This document shows, piece by piece, positions 6,075 to 11,401 of a DNA stretch of 11,401 nt. Made by a program: the position numbers and the translations under genes. Source of the DNA: an uncultured Acidimicrobiia bacterium (GTDB lineage: Bacteria > Actinomycetota > Acidimicrobiia > IMCC26256 > CALEDW01); NCBI GenBank assembly GCA_937949585.1, contig CALEDW010000121.1, positions 1 to 11,401 of the forward strand. The letters are read 5' to 3'. Within the stretch, counting starts at the first letter, position 1. Each line of letters starts with the position of its first letter. The notes under the pieces are model-generated. The model was not told the origin of the DNA. It did no database searches and was given only the letters and a program-made list of their open reading frames with translations.

Positions 6075-6373
6075 TGCCGCTCACACAGTTCCTCGTGCTC
6101 GCCGCGGTCCTCTTCGCCGTCGGCGTCTACGGCGTCCTCGCCCGGCGCAACGGGGTGCTGGTGCTCATGGGCGTGGAGCTCATGCTCAACGCGGTGACGC
6201 TCAACCTCGTGGCGTTCTCGGCGCAGCTCGACGCGGTGGCCGGTCAGGTCTTCGCCCTCTTCGTGATCACCATCGCGGCCGCCGAGGTGGGGGTCGGGTT
6301 GGCGATCGTCCTGCTGCTGTACCGCAACCTGCGTACGCCCGACCTCGACGCCGTCGACCAGCTCAAGGGGTGA
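6074..6373 (+). CDS. nuoK: NADH-quinone oxidoreductase subunit K
   Basis: A 99-residue membrane subunit (ND4L homologue) with three predicted helices, forming part of the first proton channel of the membrane arm together with NuoJ and NuoA. The two glutamates essential in E. coli (Glu36 and Glu72) are present as Glu35 in MGVELMLNAVTLN and Glu71 in ITIAAAEVGVGLAIV. Length is normal (about 100 residues). GGAGG at 6064-6068 stands 5 bases before ATG 6074, and the start overlaps the nuoJ stop by one base. Both key acids being kept argues that the pump is functional. Confidence 0.97.
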   Translation: MPLTQFLVLAAVLFAVGVYGVLARRNGVLVLMGVELMLNAVTLNLVAFSAQLDAVAGQVFALFVITIAAAEVGVGLAIVLLLYRNLRTPDLDAVDQLKG

Positions 6374-6381
6374 CGGCACCG

Positions 6382-8469
6382 ATGCTCGAGTCCGCCTGGG
6401 TCATCCCCGCGCTCCCGGCCGCCGGCTTCGTGGGCATCCTGCTGTTCGGGCGGCGCCTCCCGCGGGGCGGGTCGCTGCTGGGCACCGGCGCCGTCGGCCT
6501 GGCGCTCGTCGCTTCGCTGGTGGCGGCCGCGCAGTGGGTGCAACGGGTCGACGACGCGGCGGCGAAGGAGGGCATGGGGACGCTGGTCGCCTTCGGTCGG
6601 GGTCTGCTGGGTGCCGAGGCGGGGCACGCCGGCGTGGAGCCGGTGGTGCGAGCCGTCACCTGGTGGGAGAGCGGGCCGGCGGTGCTGAGGGTCGGGACCC
6701 ACGTCGACGGGCTGACCGTGATGATGCTGGTCGTCGTGTGCGTGATCTCGTTCCTCGTGCACGTCTACTCCACCGCCTACATGCACGGCGACGAGCGCTT
6801 CACCTACTTCTACGCCGCGCTGAGCCTCTTCACCGCCTCGATGCTGCTGCTGGTGGTGGCCGAGAACACCCTGCAGCTGCTGGTCGGCTGGGAGCTGGTC
6901 GGCCTGTGCTCGTTCATGCTCATCGGCCACTGGTGGGAGGAGAAGCCCAACACGAACGCGGCGATCAAGGCGTTCCTCACCACCCGTACCGGCGACGTCG
7001 GACTGCTCGTCGGGGTGGTGCTCACCGGCTTCGTGGTCGAGCAGGCCACCGGGCGCTTCTCGTTCGGGATCTCGGCGGTGAACGAGGCGGCGCTGTCGGG
7101 CAAGGTGTCGTCGACGCTGCTCACGGTCACCGCGGCCGGCCTGCTCCTCGGCATCATCGGCAAGTCCGGCCAGTTCCCCCTGCACACCTGGCTCCCCGAC
7201 GCCATGGCCGGTCCCACCCCCGTCTCGGCCCTCATCCACGCCGCCACGATGGTGGTGGCGGGCGTCTACCTCGGCGCCCGCGTGTACCCGGTGTTCTGGG
7301 AGGGCTTCACCATCGGTGCCGGCGGGGTGAACGCGATGGCGGCCGTCGGCGCGATCACCATCGTCATCGGGGCGCTGCTGGCCTTCGTGCAGGACGACAT
7401 CAAGAAGGTCCTCGCCTACTCCACGATCTCCCAGCTCGGGTACATGGTGATGGGTCTCGGGGTCGGGGCCTGGGTGGGAGCGGTGTTCCACCTGTTCACC
7501 CACGCCTTCTTCAAGGCGTTGCTGTTCCTCGGCGCCGGTTCGATCAGTCACTCGGGTTCCCATCACAGCTTCGACATGCGCAAGGACATGGGCGGCCTCC
7601 GCCACCACATGCCCGTCACCTTCGCGACGTTCATGATCGGGTCGGCGGCCCTGGTCGGCCTCTTCCCGCTGGCCGGGTTCTGGTCGAAGGACGAGATCCT
7701 CGCCACCGCCGGCCAGAGCGACTACGACCTGTTCATGGTGGTCGGGGTCATCGGCGCGGTCCTCACCGCGTCGTACATGACCCGCTGTGTCCACCTCACG
7801 TTCTTCGGGAGCTACCGGGGGCACGGGCACCCGCACGAGTCGCCGCCGGCGATCACCGTGCCGCTGGTGGTGCTGGCGGTCTTGAGCGTGATCGCAGGGT
7901 TCGCGAACGCGGTGGCCTTCGGCGTCGAGCACTTCGTCACCTACGTCGAACCGACCGTCGCCTTCCCGAAGCTGGTCCACCCCGACTTCGACGCCCTGCT
8001 CGCCGTGGTGTCGGTCGGCCTGGCCCTGGCCGCGATCGGCGCCGGGGCCTGGTTGTGGTCCCGCCCCGAGCCGCTCGGCCCGCTCGCCGGCCTCACCCGG
8101 CGCAACGCCGCGGCGCGCCTGGGCCACACGGTCCTGCGCAACAAGTACTACCTCGACGCGCTCTACGAGGACGTGATCGTCGCCGGGGTGCGGGGACCGC
8201 TGGCCCGGGCGTCCTACTGGGTGAACCAGCGGGTGATCGACGCGGTGGTGAACGGCACCGGTCGCGCCACCGCCCGGGTCGGACGTCTCACCTACCGCCG
8301 GGTCGACCAGGGGGTGATCGACGCCGGGCTGAACGGGCTGGCCGCCGAGACCGGGACCCTCGGCGGGCTGCTCCGCCGGCTCCAGTCGGGCCGGCTGCCC
8401 CGCTACGCCCTCGGGGTGGTGGCCGGGGTGGTGGTCATCGGCGCGGCGCTGGTGCTGATCAGGGTCTGA
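6382..8469 (+). CDS. nuoL: NADH-quinone oxidoreductase subunit L (distal antiporter-like subunit)
   Basis: A 695-residue membrane subunit (ND5 homologue), longer than E. coli NuoL (613). It is the distal Mrp-antiporter-like proton channel and carries the long lateral helix along the membrane arm. Channel residues are intact: Glu171 in VGWELVGLCSF, Asp205 in TRTGD, Lys261 in GKSGQFPLHTW, His286 in ALIHAATM, His374 and Lys378 in THAFFKALLF, and Lys436-Asp437 in GFWSKDE. Extra length comes from an expanded loop after the second helix (about residues 52-110) and a C-terminal 27-residue tandem duplication (614-667) before the last helix. ATG 6382 is preferred because MLESAWVIPALP resembles known NuoL starts and AAGGGGTGA (6365-6373) lies upstream. 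GTG 6370, overlapping the nuoK stop, would add four residues. Confidence 0.96.
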   Translation: MLESAWVIPALPAAGFVGILLFGRRLPRGGSLLGTGAVGLALVASLVAAAQWVQRVDDAAAKEGMGTLVAFGRGLLGAEAGHAGVEPVVRAVTWWESGPAVLRVGTHVDGLTVMMLVVVCVISFLVHVYSTAYMHGDERFTYFYAALSLFTASMLLLVVAENTLQLLVGWELVGLCSFMLIGHWWEEKPNTNAAIKAFLTTRTGDVGLLVGVVLTGFVVEQATGRFSFGISAVNEAALSGKVSSTLLTVTAAGLLLGIIGKSGQFPLHTWLPDAMAGPTPVSALIHAATMVVAGVYLGARVYPVFWEGFTIGAGGVNAMAAVGAITIVIGALLAFVQDDIKKVLAYSTISQLGYMVMGLGVGAWVGAVFHLFTHAFFKALLFLGAGSISHSGSHHSFDMRKDMGGLRHHMPVTFATFMIGSAALVGLFPLAGFWSKDEILATAGQSDYDLFMVVGVIGAVLTASYMTRCVHLTFFGSYRGHGHPHESPPAITVPLVVLAVLSVIAGFANAVAFGVEHFVTYVEPTVAFPKLVHPDFDALLAVVSVGLALAAIGAGAWLWSRPEPLGPLAGLTRRNAAARLGHTVLRNKYYLDALYEDVIVAGVRGPLARASYWVNQRVIDAVVNGTGRATARVGRLTYRRVDQGVIDAGLNGLAAETGTLGGLLRRLQSGRLPRYALGVVAGVVVIGAALVLIRV
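8221..8382 (+). repeat. Diverged 27-codon tandem duplication in the nuoL C-terminus
   Basis: Bases 8221-8301 and 8302-8382 encode two adjacent units that align without gaps. The first begins VNQRVIDAVVNG and the second VDQGVIDAGLNG; 12 of 27 residues are identical. The first 36 bases of the two units match at 29 positions, so shared ancestry is likely. They lie between the conserved NKYYLDALYED segment and the last membrane helix. Confidence 0.7.
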
Positions 8470-8485
8470 CGCAGGGAGAAGAGGG

Positions 8486-10021
8486 ATGGACTGGTTCGAC
8501 GACTGGGCGCTGACGCTGGCGGTGTTCCTGCCGGCGGTCGGGTTGGTGGCGGTGCTCGCCGTCCCCCGCGCCGAGGAGCGCCTCATCAAGGTGGTCACCC
8601 TCGTCGCCACGCTGGCCACGCTCGCCGTCGGGGCGGGGATCCTGGCCCGGTTCGACTACGACCGCAGCGCCGCCTTGCAGTTCCGCGTGGACGCGAGCTG
8701 GATCGACGCCATCAACGCCCGCTACCACCTGGCCGTCGACGGGATCTCCCTGCCGCTGTTGGTGCTGTCGATGTTCGTGACCGTCCTCTGCGTGGTCTAC
8801 TCCTGGAACCACTTCCCCGAGCCCCACAACCCGAAGGCGTTCCTGGCCCTCATCCTCCTGCTCGAGGTGGGCATGAACGGGACGTTCGTGGCCCAGGACC
8901 TCGTCCTGTTCTTCATCTTCTTCGAGGTCGTGCTCCTCCCGATGTTCTTCATGATCGGAGTGTGGGGCGGCCCCAACCGCGAGTACGCGTCGATCAAGTT
9001 CTTCCTGTTCACCCTCTTCGGCTCGGCGCTGATGCTGCTCGGGTTCCTGGCCCTCTTCTTCCTGAGCGGCACCAACACCTTCCAGATCCCCGAGCTCGTC
9101 GCCCTCGGCGGTGAGGGCATCACCCGCACGACCCAGCACCTCATCTTCGCCGGGCTCTTCCTGGGGTTCGCCATCAAGGTGCCGATGTTCCCGTTCCACA
9201 CCTGGCTGCCCGACGCGCACACCGAAGCCCCGACGGTGGGCTCGGTGCTGCTCGCCGCGATCCTGCTGAAGCTGGGAACCTACGGGTTCGTGCGCATCGC
9301 CATGCCGGTCCTGCCCGAGGCCGCGGCCACCTGGGCCCCGTGGATCGGGCTGCTGGCGGTGATCGGGATCATCTACGGCGCGCTCTGCTGCCTCGCCCAG
9401 ACCGACATGAAGCGGCTCATCGCCTTCAGCTCCGTGGCCCACATGGGCTTCGTGATGCTCGGGATCGCCACCCTCACCACCTTCGGGGTGAACGCCGCCA
9501 TCTTCGGCATGGTGGCCCACGGGCTCATCACCGGCATGCTGTTCTTCCTGGCCGGGACGGTCCAGCACACCTACCACACCCGGGAGATGGAGCGCCTCGG
9601 CGGCCTGCTCAAGCAGGCGCCCCGCTTGGGCTGGATCCTCGGGTTCTGCGCCATGGCCTCGCTCGGGCTGCCCGGCCTGGCCGGCTTCTGGGGTGAATTC
9701 CCGGCCATCCTGTCCGCCTACCGCCCGGCCGGGGCGGTGAGCGGCCTGCTGGGGGCGGAGCCCTTGGTGACCTTCCGGGTGTTCATGGTCCTGGCCGCGA
9801 TCGGCACCGTGCTGGCCGCCGGGTACCTGCTGTGGATGTACCAGCGGGTGGCCTTCGGGGTGCCCAAGGAGGAGTTCGCCGACCTGTCGGTGCACGACGT
9901 GACGCCGGTCGAGTGGATCGCCTGGACCCCGATGCTGCTGCTCATCGTGGTGCTCGGGGTGTACCCCCAGCTGCTGTTCGGCATCACCAACGGCGCCGTG
10001 ACCCGGTTGTTCGGGGGCTGA
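8486..10021 (+). CDS. nuoM: NADH-quinone oxidoreductase subunit M (antiporter-like subunit)
   Basis: A 511-residue membrane subunit (ND4 homologue) with about 14 predicted helices, the middle antiporter-like proton channel. The functional residues defined in E. coli NuoM are all present: Glu147 in FFEVVLLPMF (E. coli Glu144), Lys231 in AIKVPMFPFHTW (Lys234), Lys262 in ILLKLGTYGF (Lys265) and Glu404 in GFWGEF (Glu407). HTWLPDAHTEAPTVGSVLLA (residues 238-257) is the family's central signature. ATG 8486 is preceded by GGGAGAAG (8474-8481) and lies 16 bp after nuoL, the widest gap within the operon. One base separates its stop from nuoN. Length is normal and no irregularity was seen. Confidence 0.97.
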   Translation: MDWFDDWALTLAVFLPAVGLVAVLAVPRAEERLIKVVTLVATLATLAVGAGILARFDYDRSAALQFRVDASWIDAINARYHLAVDGISLPLLVLSMFVTVLCVVYSWNHFPEPHNPKAFLALILLLEVGMNGTFVAQDLVLFFIFFEVVLLPMFFMIGVWGGPNREYASIKFFLFTLFGSALMLLGFLALFFLSGTNTFQIPELVALGGEGITRTTQHLIFAGLFLGFAIKVPMFPFHTWLPDAHTEAPTVGSVLLAAILLKLGTYGFVRIAMPVLPEAAATWAPWIGLLAVIGIIYGALCCLAQTDMKRLIAFSSVAHMGFVMLGIATLTTFGVNAAIFGMVAHGLITGMLFFLAGTVQHTYHTREMERLGGLLKQAPRLGWILGFCAMASLGLPGLAGFWGEFPAILSAYRPAGAVSGLLGAEPLVTFRVFMVLAAIGTVLAAGYLLWMYQRVAFGVPKEEFADLSVHDVTPVEWIAWTPMLLLIVVLGVYPQLLFGITNGAVTRLFGG

Positions 10022-10022
10022 G

Positions 10023-11401
10023 GTGCGCTACGACCTGCACGCGATCGCACCCGAGATCGTCGTCACCGCCACCATCGTGGTGGTGCTCTTCGCCGACTTC
10101 TTCTTCGAGTACCGGGAGCGCTTCCGTACCGCCACCCTGGCCACGATCGGGGTGCTCGGCGCGGTGATCCCCGTGGTCACCCTCGCCCTCGACGGGGCCC
10201 GCCGCTCGGTCTTCGACGGGGCGTACGCCGTGGATCCGTACGCGCTGGTGCTCAAGGGCTTCTTCCTCGCCGTCGCCTACCTGACGATCCTGCTCTCCAT
10301 CGACGAGATCGGCGAAGGCGACTACGCCCAGGGGGAGTACTACCTCCTCCTGCTCACCTCGCTCCTCGGCCTCATGGTGATGGCCTCGGCCCGCGACCTG
10401 GTGAGCGTGTTCATCGCCCTGGAGACGATCACCATCCCCACGTTCGTGCTGGCCGGGTGGCGCAAGCACGACACCCGGTCCAACGAGGCGGCGGTGAAGT
10501 ACTTCCTCATCGGGGCGCTGTCCTCCGCGGTGATGCTCTACGGGATGTCGTTGCTGTTCGGCCTCACCGGCTCGACGCTGCTCGCCGAGATCGTGGAGGT
10601 CTCCCGGGCCCCCGACACCCCGGTCCTGTTCGTCTTCGCCGCCTTCCTCACCATCGTCGGTTTCGCCTTCAAGGTGTCGGCCGTGCCGTTCCACGTCTGG
10701 GCGCCGGACACCTACGAAGGCGCGCCCACCCCGGTCACCGCGTTCCTCTCCGTGGCCTCGAAGGCCGGCGGGGTGGTGGCCCTCACGTCCGTGGTGTTCT
10801 TCGCCCTCTTCGGCGAGCCGGGATCGTTCCGGCCCCTGCTGTGGGTGCTCGCCGCAGCGTCGATGACCCTCGGGAACCTCGCCGCCCTCCGCCAGACCAA
10901 CGTGGTGCGCCTCCTCGCCTACTCCTCGATCGCCCAGGGCGGGTTCCTGCTGGTTCCCCTGGCCGTGGCCGGCGACGGCCGGGCCGGCGCTTCGGCGCTG
11001 AAAGCGGTGGTGGTGTACCTGTTGATCTACGGGGCGATGAACCTCGGGGCCTTCGCCGTGGTCATCGCCGTGGCCCGCCGCACCCGGTCCGGGGACATCT
11101 CCTCCTACGCCGGTCTCTACCGGCAGGCCCCGGTGCTGGCGGTGGCCATGACGGCGTTCATGCTCTCCCTCGCCGGCGTGCCGTTCTTCGCGGGCTGGTT
11201 CGCCAAGTTCGTGATGTTCAAGGCGGTGCTCGACGCCGGGACCGCCGCGGCGGTGACGCTCGGGGTGATCGCCGCGCTGAACTCGGTGGTCGCGTTCTTC
11301 TACTACGCCCGCATCCCCCGGGAGATGATCTTCCACGCACCGGCGGCGGCGACCGAGACCGGTCCGGTGCGCCCGCCGCCGGCCCTCAGCGCGGCCATCG
11401 C
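10023..11401 (+). CDS. nuoN: NADH-quinone oxidoreductase subunit N (antiporter-like subunit), 3' end outside window
   Basis: The frame is open from GTG 10023 to the window edge, giving the first 459 residues of a membrane subunit (ND2 homologue) that is usually about 480-530 residues long. It is the proximal antiporter-like channel. Glu134 in FIALETITIPTF, Lys217 in FKVSAVPFHVWAPDTYEGAP and Lys247 in SVASKAGG match the E. coli channel residues Glu133, Lys217 and Lys247. RLLAYSSIAQGGFLLVPLAV and FAGWFAKF further support the family. The start lies one base after the nuoM stop, with a G-rich stretch upstream instead of a clean ribosome binding site. The stop codon, and anything after nuoN in the operon, lies to the right of the window. 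Confidence 0.95.
   Translation, partial: MRYDLHAIAPEIVVTATIVVVLFADFFFEYRERFRTATLATIGVLGAVIPVVTLALDGARRSVFDGAYAVDPYALVLKGFFLAVAYLTILLSIDEIGEGDYAQGEYYLLLLTSLLGLMVMASARDLVSVFIALETITIPTFVLAGWRKHDTRSNEAAVKYFLIGALSSAVMLYGMSLLFGLTGSTLLAEIVEVSRAPDTPVLFVFAAFLTIVGFAFKVSAVPFHVWAPDTYEGAPTPVTAFLSVASKAGGVVALTSVVFFALFGEPGSFRPLLWVLAAASMTLGNLAALRQTNVVRLLAYSSIAQGGFLLVPLAVAGDGRAGASALKAVVVYLLIYGAMNLGAFAVVIAVARRTRSGDISSYAGLYRQAPVLAVAMTAFMLSLAGVPFFAGWFAKFVMFKAVLDAGTAAAVTLGVIAALNSVVAFFYYARIPREMIFHAPAAATETGPVRPPPALSAAI

Noticed and set aside
6244..8619. A 791-codon open frame on the - strand opposite nuoK, nuoL and the start of nuoM
   Set aside because: Its translation is a low-complexity His/Arg/Asp/Glu/Gly mix with no recognisable domain, and it lies opposite well-conserved genes. 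Long antisense frames are expected in DNA this GC-rich.
8459..9895. Long - strand open frame opposite nuoM
   Set aside because: Same His/Glu/Gln-rich composition as other antisense shadows, no family motif, and the sense strand has intact NuoM channel residues.
9984..11336. 450-codon - strand open frame opposite nuoN
   Set aside because: Low-complexity His/Glu/Gly translation. The sense frame has the conserved NuoN motifs and simply continues off the window edge.
1..11401. Mobile elements, CRISPR arrays, tRNA or rRNA genes
   Set aside because: Almost every base is accounted for by the housekeeping genes. No repeat-spacer pattern, transposase motif or RNA gene signature was seen.

Overview
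The window is very GC-rich and tightly packed, with every gene on the + strand and GTG as a common start codon. Codon use, the actinobacterial style of the complex I subunits and the neighbouring phosphate transporter genes point to a high-GC Actinomycetota genome. An Acidimicrobiia-like lineage is my guess and cannot be settled from this sequence alone.

Layout: (1) 1-501 is the 3' end of a PiT-family inorganic phosphate permease, and 538-1164 is its usual companion, a DUF47/PhoU-like accessory protein. (2) 1165-1280 is the only real intergenic gap (116 bp). It holds a possible promoter with a G/C inverted repeat. (3) From 1281 to the window end runs one operon for a complex I (NDH-1 type) respiratory enzyme, in the order nuoA-B-C-D-H-I-J-K-L-M-N. 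The genes overlap by a few bases or are separated by at most 16 bp. nuoN runs off the right edge.

The most important observation is what is missing. nuoE, nuoF and nuoG, which make up the NADH-oxidising N-module, are absent: nuoD and nuoH, which normally flank them, overlap by 4 bp. The locus therefore encodes an 11-subunit complex. It has the quinone-reducing arm (B, C, D, I) and the full proton-pumping membrane arm (A, H, J, K, L, M, N) but no encoded site for NADH. Its electron donor (reduced ferredoxin, F420H2 through a separate subunit, or an N-module encoded elsewhere) is not identified here. Such 11-subunit forms are known from cyanobacteria/plastids, archaeal Fpo and second nuo clusters of some actinobacteria, so the architecture is unusual rather than unprecedented.

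Within this complex the catalytic subunit NuoD departs from the canonical quinone site. The conserved histidine is kept (His44), but the positions matching the quinone-binding tyrosine and its partner aspartate are Trp93 and Gln145. The C-terminal Ser-Leu-Asp motif reads Ser-Leu-Tyr. NuoB has an extra cysteine three residues from an N2 ligand, and NuoL has a tandem duplication near its C-terminus. The proton-channel Glu/Lys residues of NuoK, L, M and N are intact, so a working pump is expected.
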